From the NCBI GenBank assembly GCA_964406445.1, contig CAYORU010000004.1, positions 62,001 through 126,000 on the forward strand: a stretch of DNA of 64,000 nucleotides, written 5' to 3'. Positions 23,911 to 32,515 of this stretch are shown one piece after another. Below the pieces are notes generated by a model. The model was not told where the DNA came from. It searched no databases and saw only the letters and a list, made by a program, of their open reading frames with translations. Every line of letters begins with the position of its first letter. Positions within the stretch are counted from its first letter, which is position 1. The DNA comes from SG8-30 sp964406445. GTDB taxonomy: Bacteria > Pseudomonadota > Gammaproteobacteria > Steroidobacterales > Steroidobacteraceae. A program made the position numbers and the translations under genes.

Positions 23911-23946
23911 TGCATAAATTCCCGGCATGATTGCATAAATATGCAA
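23911..23946 (-). promoter_or_regulatory. Pair of ARG boxes (ArgR operator)
   Basis: TTGCATAAATATGCAA (23931-23946) is a perfect palindrome apart from its centre. The core TGCATAAAT recurs exactly 21 bp away (23911-23919), where the second half is degenerate. A 21-bp repeat is the centre-to-centre spacing of paired 18-bp ARG boxes bound by an ArgR hexamer. The pair lies 10-45 bp before the argR ATG. Confidence 0.8.
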
Positions 23947-23981
23947 TCGAGCGCAAGCCCCCGCCGGGCCCGGCCAGGCGC

Positions 23982-26900
23982 TCAGCGGTCGATGGTGAAC
24001 TCGATGTCCGCCGAGGACTCGCGGCCGGACTCGCCGCGGATCACCCAGCGGTCCCCTATGGTGTAGCGGATCTTGAAGGTGTTGATCGCGTCGGTCAGCG
24101 AGATGCCGTAGCCGACGTACAGGCGCGGCGAGAGGAACTTGCCGAACACCAGCGAGGCGTCGCGGTCCACGCCGGACTCGAGGCCGACGTCGTCGAGGCC
24201 GAGGTAGCGGCCGAGCTGGCCGGCGAGCAGCGCGCCGCCCTGGGCGGCGAGGTCGGTCGAGCTGCCAATGGCCTCGCGGTCGCCGCTTTGCAGGCTGTCG
24301 AGCGTCCGGCCGACCAGCAGCAGCGAGGCCACCTGCGACTGAGGCAGCGACGGATCGGAGTAGAGGGTGAGCTCCGGCTTGCGCAGCCGGCCGCGCACCA
24401 GCACGCCGACCTCGTAGCCCGGCAGCTTCTGGCCGGCGCGCAGGTCGACGCCCGGGTCCTCGACCGGCCCGCCCGCGAACAGCAGGCGCCCGCGCTCGAC
24501 GTCGAGCTCCTTGCCGTAGGCGCGGTACTTGGCGTCGCGGACCTCGAGCTCGCCGGAAGCGAGCGGCACCTCGTCGGGCCGGACCGTCAGCAGCACCTCG
24601 CCCTGCAGCCGCCCCTCGAGCCCGAAGGCGTCGAGGCGCACGTCCCGGCCGAGCGACAGGCGCAGGTCGGTGGACAGCCGGTAGCCGTCGTCGACGCGCT
24701 CCTGCTCCTCGCCGACGATGACCTCGTCGGCGCTCGCCGTGACCGCCCCGGTCAGCTGGCGCGGCTCAATCCTCGCCGAGGGGATGGCGATCGTGCCGCT
24801 CACCGCGACGTCCCGCCCGTCGAGCTCGAACACGAGCGCGGGCGAGGCCTCGACGCGCAGCTCCGGAAGGTTCGCCACGAGCAGCCGCGAGCCGCTGAAG
24901 TTGAGCCGTCCGGCCAGCTCGCGGCCCTGCCAGCCGAGCATGCCGTCCACCCCGAAGCCGCCCTCGCCGGCGTTGCCGCGCGCGTTGACGCGAACGAGGT
25001 TGTCGACGAACTCGAGGCGCGCCGCGAGCTCCCGCAGCCGCAGGTTGGTCTGGTAGAAGTCGAGCGCGCCGTCCTCGAGCGTCACGGTGCCGGACAGCGC
25101 CGGCGCCGCCGCCACGCCACCGAGCGACAGCTCGGCGCTCAGCAGGCCGTCGGCGCGGTCGATGTCCGCCACGAGCAGCGGCAGCAGGCCGAGCTGGCGG
25201 GTCGAGAGGCTGAGCCGTCCCGTGAGCGGTGACTGCCCGAGCTGCAGGTCGTTCCGGCGCTCGAGGCTCGCCTCGCCGTCGAGGCGCAGCACGTCGGTGT
25301 CGCGCAGCGTCAGGCTGATGCGGTGCGCGCCCGGCTCGCTGGCCACCGCGATCTCGGTGGCCCCGAGCGGCAGCCGCTCCTGCCGGCCGCTGGGGGCGAC
25401 GTAAGACAGCTCCGCATCGCGCAGGCGCAGCTCGGCGCTGCCGGTCCAGGGCTGGTCCGGCCGTCCCTCGAAGCGTGCCTCGAGGTCGAGCAGCCCTTCG
25501 TAGCCGGGGCGGCCGGGCAGGGTGACGTCGAGCGCCTGCAGCGGGAAAGACTCGGTGCTGAGCGAGCCCGACCAACGCTCGCCGCGCCGCCAGTCAGCCT
25601 CGAAGCACACCCGCCGGGCTTCGCGAACGAGGCAGGTCTCCTGCACCGTCGCCGCCGTCGCCGAGGCGCGCGCGACCATCGGGGCCTCGAGCGACCAGGC
25701 CTCGACGCCGGGACCGGCTGAGCTGATGGCCGAGGCGGTGATGCCGTAGACGCCGTTGATGAGCGAGCCCTCGCCCTCGAGGTCCACGGCCCGCTCGCCG
25801 GCGCCGACCTGGAACTCGAAGCGGTGGGCCCGCGCGTAGCCGTCGAGCGAGACGCGGATGCTGCCGACCGACTGCCCGCCGAGCGTGAGCCCGGCGGCGC
25901 GCAGCCGCGCCCAGGAGCTGTCGAGGTCGCCCAGGTCGATCACCGCGTCCGCGGACAGCACCGCGGCCCGCTCGTTGCCAAAGGCGAGGCCGCGGCCGCG
26001 CAAGGCCACGTCGAGCAGCAGGTCGCGTCGCCCGCTCGTCGCGACCCGCGGCGAGCGGGCCTCGAGCCGTGCCTCGACGCTGCCGCCGTATTGCGGACCG
26101 AAGTCGGCCAGCTCGGCGATCCGCAGGTCCGCGGTCAGCTGCGTGTCCTCGCCCGTCCAGCCGTCGGCACGCAGCCGCATCGGGCCGAGGTCGACGGCGA
26201 CGTCGGCGAACTCCAGCCGGCCAGGCCGGTAGCGCAAGAGCCCCGCGCCCTGCGCCCGCTGCCCGCGCAGGTTGCCGCGGATGCCGCTCACCGCGCCGGC
26301 GAAGGCGAGCCCGCCGTCCACGCTGGCGCCGGAGCCGCCGAACTCGAAGGCAAGCCGGCTGTCGAGCCCCGGCCGCAGCTGGCCGAGGTCGAGCGCGCTC
26401 ACGGCGGCCTCGGCCTGCCAGGCGCGCGCCTCGCCGAAACCGAGATAGCCGGAGCCGCGCAGCTGGCCGAGCGGCCCCGCCGCTTCGGCGGCCGCGAGCG
26501 TGAGGCCGGCCGGGTCGAGCGCGCCCTGCGCCGAGACGCGCATCCGCGGCAGCTCGCGAGGCTTCGCCTCGCCGTCGAGCGCGTAGGCGAGCTGGCGCCA
26601 GCCGGCGATCCCGAGTCGTCCGTTGGGGCTCTCCACCGCGGCCTCGCCGTCGAACGGCCAGCGCAGGCTGCGCCAGGTGGCGTCGAAGGCGAGGTGCGGC
26701 GCCTCGCCGAAGTCGAGCCGGCCGCTCGCGTCGAGCGCGACGTCGCTGCCAGGCACGGTGACGCCGAGCCGCTCGACGGCGATCCGCAGGCCGTCGATGC
26801 CGAGTTCGGCGCCGAGGTCCACGCCTGCCGCTGGCAGGCCGTCGCCGTCGAGGTGGCCGTCGACCGCTGCGGTTGCGACCGAGCCCGAGCCCGTGAGGCG

Positions 26901-27725
26901 GCCCGCGAACGGACCAAAAGGCGCCGAGAGGCCGAGGTCCTCGAGCGCGAAACGCGCGACGTCTGCCTGCGCCTGCCATGCGAGGTCGGGACCGATCGCG
27001 GTGATCGTGCCCTTCAGCGTCGCGGTGAGCGGCGCGCTGACCTCGGCCTCGACGCCGAGGCGGTCGAGGTCGCCGCGCGCCGTCAGGCTGCCGGCGAGCT
27101 CGCGGCCCGGGCCGAGCGTGAAGGCGACGTCGCCGCTCAACGCGAGCGGCTCCCGCGCGGCAAGCTGCGCCTGGCCGTTCACGGTGAAGATCCCCGCGTC
27201 GATGCGCGCTTGCTCGAGCAGGATGCGCGCATGCGTGATCTTCGCGCGCGCGCGCAGGTCGCGCGCCGCGAGTCGCAGCTGCCCGCCCTGGTGCAGCTCG
27301 GCGCGCGCGACGTCGAGCGCACCGACGTCGACGGCCAACCAGCGCGGCAGGAACCGCGGCCGCTGCCGCGGGCGGTCGGGATCCTCCGGGCCGATCTCGA
27401 CCCGCACTGCCGCTGCGGTGACGCTCGCGAGCCGCAGCCGGCCGAACAGCAGCCCGCCGAGGCCGTATTCGGCGCGGACGTCCTCCGCCACGATCGCCAC
27501 GCGGCTCGCCTCCACCTGCAGCCGGCCGACCGACAGCGGCCCCGCGAGCCTCCCCTCGGCGCCGTCGATGCGGATCGAGACGGCCTCGAGCGACTGCAGC
27601 AAGGCGATCGATCGGTCGAGGCCCTGCTGCGTGGTCAGGAGCCAGGCGGCGGTCCCGCCGGCGAGCGCCAGCGCCGCCGCGAGGGCGACGGCGACGACGA
27701 GGGCGATGCGGCGGGCGCGGGTCAC
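23982..27725 (-). CDS. tamB: TamB, translocation and assembly module inner-membrane subunit
   Basis: A 1247-aa AsmA-like bridge protein anchored in the inner membrane by one N-terminal helix (RIALVVAVALAAALALAGGT, about residues 5-24). It continues as a long beta-strand-rich periplasmic groove, and the C-terminal TamB (DUF490) domain ends with YVGYGISLTDAINTFKIRYT and ADIEFTIDR. TamB works with TamA in outer-membrane protein insertion and is implicated in phospholipid transport. The GTG start at 27725 overlaps the tamA stop and is preferred over a much longer reading that enters tamA antisense. Length matches the family (1200-1300). Confidence 0.95.
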   Translation of the reverse strand: MTRARRIALVVAVALAAALALAGGTAAWLLTTQQGLDRSIALLQSLEAVSIRIDGAEGRLAGPLSVGRLQVEASRVAIVAEDVRAEYGLGGLLFGRLRLASVTAAAVRVEIGPEDPDRPRQRPRFLPRWLAVDVGALDVARAELHQGGQLRLAARDLRARAKITHARILLEQARIDAGIFTVNGQAQLAAREPLALSGDVAFTLGPGRELAGSLTARGDLDRLGVEAEVSAPLTATLKGTITAIGPDLAWQAQADVARFALEDLGLSAPFGPFAGRLTGSGSVATAAVDGHLDGDGLPAAGVDLGAELGIDGLRIAVERLGVTVPGSDVALDASGRLDFGEAPHLAFDATWRSLRWPFDGEAAVESPNGRLGIAGWRQLAYALDGEAKPRELPRMRVSAQGALDPAGLTLAAAEAAGPLGQLRGSGYLGFGEARAWQAEAAVSALDLGQLRPGLDSRLAFEFGGSGASVDGGLAFAGAVSGIRGNLRGQRAQGAGLLRYRPGRLEFADVAVDLGPMRLRADGWTGEDTQLTADLRIAELADFGPQYGGSVEARLEARSPRVATSGRRDLLLDVALRGRGLAFGNERAAVLSADAVIDLGDLDSSWARLRAAGLTLGGQSVGSIRVSLDGYARAHRFEFQVGAGERAVDLEGEGSLINGVYGITASAISSAGPGVEAWSLEAPMVARASATAATVQETCLVREARRVCFEADWRRGERWSGSLSTESFPLQALDVTLPGRPGYEGLLDLEARFEGRPDQPWTGSAELRLRDAELSYVAPSGRQERLPLGATEIAVASEPGAHRISLTLRDTDVLRLDGEASLERRNDLQLGQSPLTGRLSLSTRQLGLLPLLVADIDRADGLLSAELSLGGVAAAPALSGTVTLEDGALDFYQTNLRLRELAARLEFVDNLVRVNARGNAGEGGFGVDGMLGWQGRELAGRLNFSGSRLLVANLPELRVEASPALVFELDGRDVAVSGTIAIPSARIEPRQLTGAVTASADEVIVGEEQERVDDGYRLSTDLRLSLGRDVRLDAFGLEGRLQGEVLLTVRPDEVPLASGELEVRDAKYRAYGKELDVERGRLLFAGGPVEDPGVDLRAGQKLPGYEVGVLVRGRLRKPELTLYSDPSLPQSQVASLLLVGRTLDSLQSGDREAIGSSTDLAAQGGALLAGQLGRYLGLDDVGLESGVDRDASLVFGKFLSPRLYVGYGISLTDAINTFKIRYTIGDRWVIRGESGRESSADIEFTIDR

Positions 27726-29479
27726 AGGATCGGCGTGAAGTTGAGGTGCAGGCGCGGCGAGCGGCCGGGCTCGGACAGCGACTGCGCCACGTCGAAGCCG
27801 ACGCTGACGAAGGGCAGGCGGTAGCGCAGCCCCAGCCCCGCGGAGTACTGCAGGTCGTCGCCGAAGCGGTTGAAGGCGTTGCCGCCGTCGACGAACGCGG
27901 CGATCGCGAAGTTGCGCGGCAGCGCGCGCTCGACCTCGAGGCTGCCGACGAGCAGGTGCCGGCCGCCGATCCGGTTGCCGTCGGCGTCGCTCGGCGACAG
28001 CTCCTCGTAGCCGTAGCCGCGCACGCTGCGGTCGCCGCCGGCGAAGAACCGGTACTTCGCCGGCAGTTCCTGGAAGTCGCCGACGGCGCTGGTGCCGATC
28101 TCGCCGCGCAGGATCAGGCTCCACGGCCCGCCGAGCGCGAGCCGGCGCTCGTCGCGCACCAGCAGGCGCAGGAAGTCGGCGTCCGAACCGAGCGCGCCGG
28201 TGGAGCCGATCAGTTCGGCGTAGAGGCCGCGGCCGGCGAGGTCGCTGCGGATGAAGCCGGGCGGCAGCAGGCCGTAGGAGATGCCGGGCGCCACCAGCAG
28301 GCTGCGCTGCTTGCGGGCCGCCGCGTCGATGGTCGTCTGCGCCGGGAAACGGTCGTCGGTGTAGTCGAGGTTGGTGAACAGCACCCGCTGCCAGCGGCCC
28401 TGCACCTGGGTGAGGCCGGCGAAGAATGAGTAGCCGCGGGTCTCGACGTCGCCGCGGTCCTGGCGGCCGGTCTGGAGGGTGAACGCCAGCTTCTCGAGGG
28501 CGGGATCCTCCCAGGGAATGGTGTAGCCGAGCTCGATGCCCTGCTCGATGCTGGCGTAGGTCGCCCCGGCCGAGAGCCGGTGGCCGCGGCGGTTGAGGCG
28601 CCGGTTGGTCCAGCCGAGGGTCACGCGCGTCTCGGTGTCAGTGGCGTAGCCGACGCCCGCCCGGTAGCGGTGCCGGCTGTTCTCCTGAGCGTCGATCCGC
28701 ACGGCGACGACCCGCGATGCCCGGTCGCGCGGCTGCGGCAGCACCTCCACGACCGAGAAGTACTCGGAGTCGTCGAGCGCGAACTGCGTCCGCAGCAGCA
28801 GCGTCGCGTCGTACCAGTCGCCCTCCCGGTAGCGCAGGTAGCGCTGCACGAGGTCGGGGTCGAGGAAGTCCTGCTCGAAGGTGGTCGGCCCGAAGCGGTA
28901 GCGCTCGCCGGTGTCGAGCACCAGCGTCGCGCGGGCCTCGAGGCGGGACGGATCCACCGCCAGCTCGGCCTCGCGCCAGGCGGCGTCGAGGTAGCCGTGC
29001 ACGGCCGCGGCGCGCTGCAACTCGCCCTTCGTCTGCTCGTAGTCGGAGTGGCTGAGCCGGCGCCCGGCCGTGAGGGGAGGCTTGCCGAGCACCTCCCTGA
29101 AGAAACGCTCCTCGCGGCCGGGACCCACGACCTGCACGTCGGCAGCGACCAGCACGACGGGCTCGCCCGGCTCGATGACGACCGTCGCCTTCCAGCCGCC
29201 GCCGAAGGGCTCCGTGCCGACGCTGACTTGCGGCGCGTAGTAGCCGAAGGGTCGCAGGGCCTGCGCGGCCTCGCGCTCGGCGCGCCGGGCGAGGCGGTCC
29301 ACCATGTCCTGGTCGAGGTCGGCCGCGCCCGAGAAGCGCTTGAGGCTCAGGTAGGCGAGGACGTTGTCGCGCAGCGCGTCGTCGACGCCGCTGACCTCGA
29401 CGCTGATCTCGGCCGCCGCCGCGAGGCGCGAGGCGAGCAGCGCGGCGAGGAGCAGCGGCCAGGCGCGGGTGGCGCGCAT
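27722..29479 (-). CDS. tamA: TamA, outer-membrane Omp85-family assembly protein
   Basis: A 585-aa Omp85 protein. Signal peptide (MRATRAWPLLLAALLASRLAAA), then three POTRA domains over about residues 22-265 (SVEVSGVDDALRDNVLAYLS; TVVIEPGEPVVLVAADVQVV), then a 16-strand barrel with the conserved lid-lock motif DRSVRGYGYEELSP. It ends with an aromatic-hydrophobic strand (FVSVGFDVAQSLSEPG). It forms a pair with TamB, whose start overlaps its stop. The ATG at 29479 overlaps the stop of the NRDE gene; a GTG one codon earlier is also possible. Confidence 0.95.
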   Translation of the reverse strand: MRATRAWPLLLAALLASRLAAAAEISVEVSGVDDALRDNVLAYLSLKRFSGAADLDQDMVDRLARRAEREAAQALRPFGYYAPQVSVGTEPFGGGWKATVVIEPGEPVVLVAADVQVVGPGREERFFREVLGKPPLTAGRRLSHSDYEQTKGELQRAAAVHGYLDAAWREAELAVDPSRLEARATLVLDTGERYRFGPTTFEQDFLDPDLVQRYLRYREGDWYDATLLLRTQFALDDSEYFSVVEVLPQPRDRASRVVAVRIDAQENSRHRYRAGVGYATDTETRVTLGWTNRRLNRRGHRLSAGATYASIEQGIELGYTIPWEDPALEKLAFTLQTGRQDRGDVETRGYSFFAGLTQVQGRWQRVLFTNLDYTDDRFPAQTTIDAAARKQRSLLVAPGISYGLLPPGFIRSDLAGRGLYAELIGSTGALGSDADFLRLLVRDERRLALGGPWSLILRGEIGTSAVGDFQELPAKYRFFAGGDRSVRGYGYEELSPSDADGNRIGGRHLLVGSLEVERALPRNFAIAAFVDGGNAFNRFGDDLQYSAGLGLRYRLPFVSVGFDVAQSLSEPGRSPRLHLNFTPIL

Positions 29480-30249
29480 CACGCCGCAGGCTCCGCCAGG
29501 AACCCGAAGGCGCTGCGCCCTTCGGGCTCGCCGTCGCGGCCGTAACGGCACTCCTCGACCAGGACGCCGCCGTCGCGGTCGACCAGCACGACCGTGGTGC
29601 AGCGCGTGCCGTAGCGCTCGCTCACGATGAACGGCGCCGAGAGCAGCCGCTCGCGCTCGAGCCCGAGGCCGGTGTCCGGCAGCGTCTCGTCCGGCGCGGG
29701 CCGGCGGTCGCGCAAGAGCCGCGACAGGCGCTCGGGCGCCAGGCGTTCTGCGGCGATCGCGGCAGCGAACCGCTCGCGCGTCAGCGCGAGCTTCGGCCAG
29801 GGCGTGTCGAGGGCGTGGTTGCTCAGGCCGTAGATGCCCGGCGCGAGCGTCCGCGCCCCGGGCGCAGGCTGGTTGGCTGCATAGGCGAGGCTGCCGCCGT
29901 CGTACAGCAGCAGGCTGAAGCCCGAGAGCTTCGCGCCGGCCACCTCGGCGGCGTAATCCGCGGCGGCCGCCTCGCCCGCGAGGAAGCGCGGGATGAGCGT
30001 GCCTCGCGAGGGCGCCTCGGGGCGCATCGCCGCGGCGTCGCGGAAATTGGTGACCACCGCGACCCGGCCGCGCCGGTCGACGCCGAGCCAGGTGCCGCCG
30101 GCGGCGAGGTCTCGGCCGGCGAGCAGGCCCGGCGCGTCGTGCCACCAGCCGAGCGGCCGGGCGGGGCGGTCGTGGAACTCGTCGCGGTTGGCGGCGAGCA
30201 CGAGCCGGTAGCGCGGATGCGCGTCGAAGGCGACCACCACGAGGCACAT
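29479..30249 (-). CDS. NRDE-family protein (TANGO2-like, DUF833)
   Basis: A 256-aa protein of the NRDE/TANGO2 family, named for the motif seen here as LVLAANRDEFHDRPARPLGWW. It begins MCLVVVAF with Cys2, which aligns with the nucleophile position of Ntn-type hydrolases, and carries GGTWLGVDRRGRVAVVTNFR and IYGLSNHALDTPWPK. Function is not firmly known; eukaryotic TANGO2 affects haem or lipid handling. It overlaps DUF4126 upstream and tamA downstream, so it belongs to the nudC-tamB transcript. Confidence 0.9.
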   Translation of the reverse strand: MCLVVVAFDAHPRYRLVLAANRDEFHDRPARPLGWWHDAPGLLAGRDLAAGGTWLGVDRRGRVAVVTNFRDAAAMRPEAPSRGTLIPRFLAGEAAAADYAAEVAGAKLSGFSLLLYDGGSLAYAANQPAPGARTLAPGIYGLSNHALDTPWPKLALTRERFAAAIAAERLAPERLSRLLRDRRPAPDETLPDTGLGLERERLLSAPFIVSERYGTRCTTVVLVDRDGGVLVEECRYGRDGEPEGRSAFGFLAEPAA

Positions 30250-30815
30250 CAGGCCGGCCTCCGGCGACGCAGCAGGCGCCGCAAGGCGAGGACGACGAGC
30301 GCGATCACGGCGAGCAGCGCCACGATCGGCAGCAGCAGGCCGAGCAGCGCCAGCCCGAGCGCGCCGGCGAACTCGCCTGTGGCCACCACCGGGTTGCCGA
30401 GGCCGCCGGTGGCGGCGCCACTCTTCGCGCGCAGCAGCGAAGACAGCGAGTAGGTCGCGGCGGTGGCGCCGCCGCCGGCGACCACGGCCGCGAGCCAGCG
30501 CAGCCACGTCGGCACGTCCGTCATCACGCTCGCCGCCACGACGATGCCCGCCGCGAGCGCGAGCGGCGCGGCCAGCGCGTCGAGCAGGTGGTCGACGCCC
30601 GGCGCATAGTAGGCGGCGACCTCGAGCGCGGTGGCGACGCCGAGCGCGGCCAGCGCCCAAGGCTCGCCGAGCCACTCGAAGCCCGCGGCGGGCGCGACGC
30701 CGGCGAAGCGGATCGCGAGACCGGTCACGAGCAGCGGCAGGAAGACGCGCAGGCCCACCGCCGCGGCCAGCGCGATGCCGGTGGCGATCGAGAGCGCGAC
30801 TTCGAGGCTGTCCAT
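30249..30815 (-). CDS. DUF4126 family membrane protein
   Basis: A 188-aa integral membrane protein with about five hydrophobic spans (ALSIATGIALAAAVGLRVFL; PWALAALGVATALEVAAYY; VPTWLRWLAAVVAGGGAT; ALGLALLGLLLPIVALLAVI) and a basic C-terminus (RRLLRRRRPA). The pattern AAAVGLRVFLPLL with AYYAPGVDHLLDALAAPLA is that of DUF4126. Function is unknown. It is cotranscribed with nudC (11 bp upstream) and the NRDE gene (4-nt overlap). Confidence 0.85.
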   Translation of the reverse strand: MDSLEVALSIATGIALAAAVGLRVFLPLLVTGLAIRFAGVAPAAGFEWLGEPWALAALGVATALEVAAYYAPGVDHLLDALAAPLALAAGIVVAASVMTDVPTWLRWLAAVVAGGGATAATYSLSSLLRAKSGAATGGLGNPVVATGEFAGALGLALLGLLLPIVALLAVIALVVLALRRLLRRRRPA

Positions 30816-30826
30816 GCCTGCGCCCC

Positions 30827-31783
30827 TCAGCGCCGCCCGGCCCAGAGCCGCACGCCCGGCTCCTCGGCCAGCGGCCGCGACGCCTCGCGGTCGTACCAGT
30901 GCTCGATCAGCCGGAAGGACACCGACTGCGCGGGCGGCAGGCCGATCCTGCCTTCGGCGATGTCCTCGCGGCCGAACCAGCGCGCGTCGGCGAGCTCCTG
31001 GTCGCCGAGGTGGATGTCGGTCGTCTCGGCGAAGGCGTGGAAGCCGAGCATGATGGAGGAGGGGAAGGGCCAGGGTTGCGAGGAGTGGTAGGCCATGGCG
31101 CCGACGCGCACGCCGGTTTCCTCGAGCACCTCGCGCCGCACCGTGTCCTCGAGGCTCTCGCCGGGCTCGACGAAGCCGGCGAGCGTCGAGTAGCGGCCTT
31201 CCGGCCAGGCCGCCTGGCGGCCGAGCAGCGCGCGGCCGCCGTGCTCGACCAGCACGATCACCGCCGGGTCGAGGCGCGGGAAGCACTGCGTGTTGCAGCC
31301 CTCGCGCGGGCAGCGCATCTGGTGGCCGGCGCGCTCGGCGACGAGCGGGCCGCCGCAGGCGCCGCAGTAGCGGTGCTGGGCGCGCCAGGTGACCATCGCC
31401 CGCGCGTAGCCGAGCAGTCCCGCCTCGCGCGGCTCGAGCAGCCCGGCGGCGAGGCGCAGGTCGACGAATTCTGCGCCCGGCACGAGCGCGGGCGGCTCGG
31501 GCGTCGTCAGCTCCGCCGCGAAGGTGATGGCGCCCGCGAACTCGCCGAGCAGGATGGGCTCGGCCGAGGCGAGCAGCGCGCGCAGCTCCGCGGACAGCGG
31601 CAGCAGCACGGCCGCCGGCGAGGGCTCGCGCAGCAGCAGGCTGCGGCTGCGCCAGACGGGCACGAGCCGCGCCCGCTCGCTCGCCAGCGCCGCCGCCACC
31701 GCGGCCGGGTCGGTGCGCGGCAGCGCGAGCCGGTCGACGTGGGGTGCGGCGAAGACGTTGGGCCGCTCGGGAGGCAGTGCCAT
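30827..31783 (-). CDS. nudC: NAD(+) diphosphatase / RNA deNADding enzyme NudC
   Basis: A 318-aa Nudix hydrolase that cleaves NADH and removes NAD caps from RNA 5' ends. The zinc ribbon is CGACGG...CPREGCNTQCFPR. The Nudix box is GFVEPGESLEDTVRREVLEE (continuing TGV), followed by the NudC-specific SQPWPFPSSIMLGF. The N-terminal 130 residues form the divergent NUDIX-like subdomain. It is the first gene of the nudC-DUF4126-NRDE-tamA-tamB run. A TAAAAT hexamer on the minus strand about 30 bp upstream is a candidate -10. Confidence 0.95.
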   Translation of the reverse strand: MALPPERPNVFAAPHVDRLALPRTDPAAVAAALASERARLVPVWRSRSLLLREPSPAAVLLPLSAELRALLASAEPILLGEFAGAITFAAELTTPEPPALVPGAEFVDLRLAAGLLEPREAGLLGYARAMVTWRAQHRYCGACGGPLVAERAGHQMRCPREGCNTQCFPRLDPAVIVLVEHGGRALLGRQAAWPEGRYSTLAGFVEPGESLEDTVRREVLEETGVRVGAMAYHSSQPWPFPSSIMLGFHAFAETTDIHLGDQELADARWFGREDIAEGRIGLPPAQSVSFRLIEHWYDREASRPLAEEPGVRLWAGRR

Positions 31784-31810
31784 GCGACCGCCTTGGTCGG
31801 ATAAAGCGTC

Positions 31811-31816
31811 ATTTTA
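31811..31816 (-). promoter_or_regulatory. Candidate -10 element for the nudC-tamB unit
   Basis: Minus-strand TAAAAT lies 28 bp upstream of the nudC ATG, between nudC and the end of the FlhC-like gene. No clear -35 is visible. Confidence 0.35.
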
Positions 31817-31836
31817 GCAGCCCACCCCGTCGCGCC

Positions 31837-32403
31837 TCAGGCGGCCTGCCGTGGCGCAGGCAGCTGGCCGTCCCCGCAGAACACGCAGGACTCCGGCCTC
31901 GCCGCGAATGCGGAGACGACCACGAGCGCGCCGCAGTTCTGGCACTCGTCGAGCGCGAGCTCGGCCTGGCGCTCGAGCGCGCGATGCAGGAAGCAGGCGT
32001 GCTCGAAGCCGAGCCGCGGCTGCGCGAATTCCGAGAGATAGGCCTCGTAGGCCTCGCAGAAGCGCTCGCCCCAGCGCAGCTGCAGCAGCGCGCCGGGCTC
32101 GGCCTGCGGTTCCGGCGCGAACAGGCCGAGGCTGCACATGAGCGTCGCGAGCGTGCCGCTCTGCAGGCGCAGCTCGGGGTTTCTCAGGAAGTACGCCGCC
32201 TGCCGCGGCGCCTTGCCGCGGTGGCGGCGCACGGCGTCGCGGCCGACGTGCTCGACGTAGCTCTTGTAGAGCTTGCGGATCCGGTCGTCGGTGAGCCCGG
32301 TCCAGCAGCGGATGGTGCAGGTCCGGGCCTCGTGGCGGATCAGCCGAAGCGCCAGGTCGAGGCGCAGTCGGTCGCGGGTGTAGCGGTCGTCGGTGATGCG
32401 CAT
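31837..32403 (-). CDS. FlhC-like transcriptional regulator (no FlhD nearby)
   Basis: A 188-aa protein resembling the flagellar master regulator subunit FlhC. The N-terminal helical part reads DRYTRDRLRLDLALRLIRHE and WTGLTDDRIRKLYKSYVEH, a putative helix-turn-helix. A C-terminal zinc site is formed by Cys154, Cys157, Cys173 and Cys176 (DECQNCGALVV; ESCVFCGD), spaced like the FlhC CxxC pair. No flhD lies next to it, and no flagellar gene is in the window. Its divergent partner at 32516 has no recognised domain. It may be an FlhC paralogue controlling something other than flagella. The ATG at 32403 faces a palindrome. Confidence 0.7.
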   Translation of the reverse strand: MRITDDRYTRDRLRLDLALRLIRHEARTCTIRCWTGLTDDRIRKLYKSYVEHVGRDAVRRHRGKAPRQAAYFLRNPELRLQSGTLATLMCSLGLFAPEPQAEPGALLQLRWGERFCEAYEAYLSEFAQPRLGFEHACFLHRALERQAELALDECQNCGALVVVSAFAARPESCVFCGDGQLPAPRQAA

Positions 32404-32414
32404 GGCGGAGCCTG

Positions 32415-32453
32415 TTGACGGGTTGGAGAAGTTACTGGTATTTTTTTACCAGT
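32415..32453 (+). promoter_or_regulatory. Divergent promoter region with palindrome
   Basis: ACTGGTA (32434-32440), six T, and TACCAGT (32447-32453) form a perfect inverted repeat between the FlhC-like gene and the divergent gene. On the plus strand TTGACG (32415-32420) and TATTTT (32439-32444) are 18 bp apart, so the repeat would overlap the -10. It could be an operator or, less likely, a hairpin in the FlhC-like leader. Confidence 0.5.
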
Positions 32454-32515
32454 CCTTGGACCGGGGAGCCAAGGGCCGCTGTCCTGCAAATGGCACGAGA
32501 AGAAGGAGATAAGCC

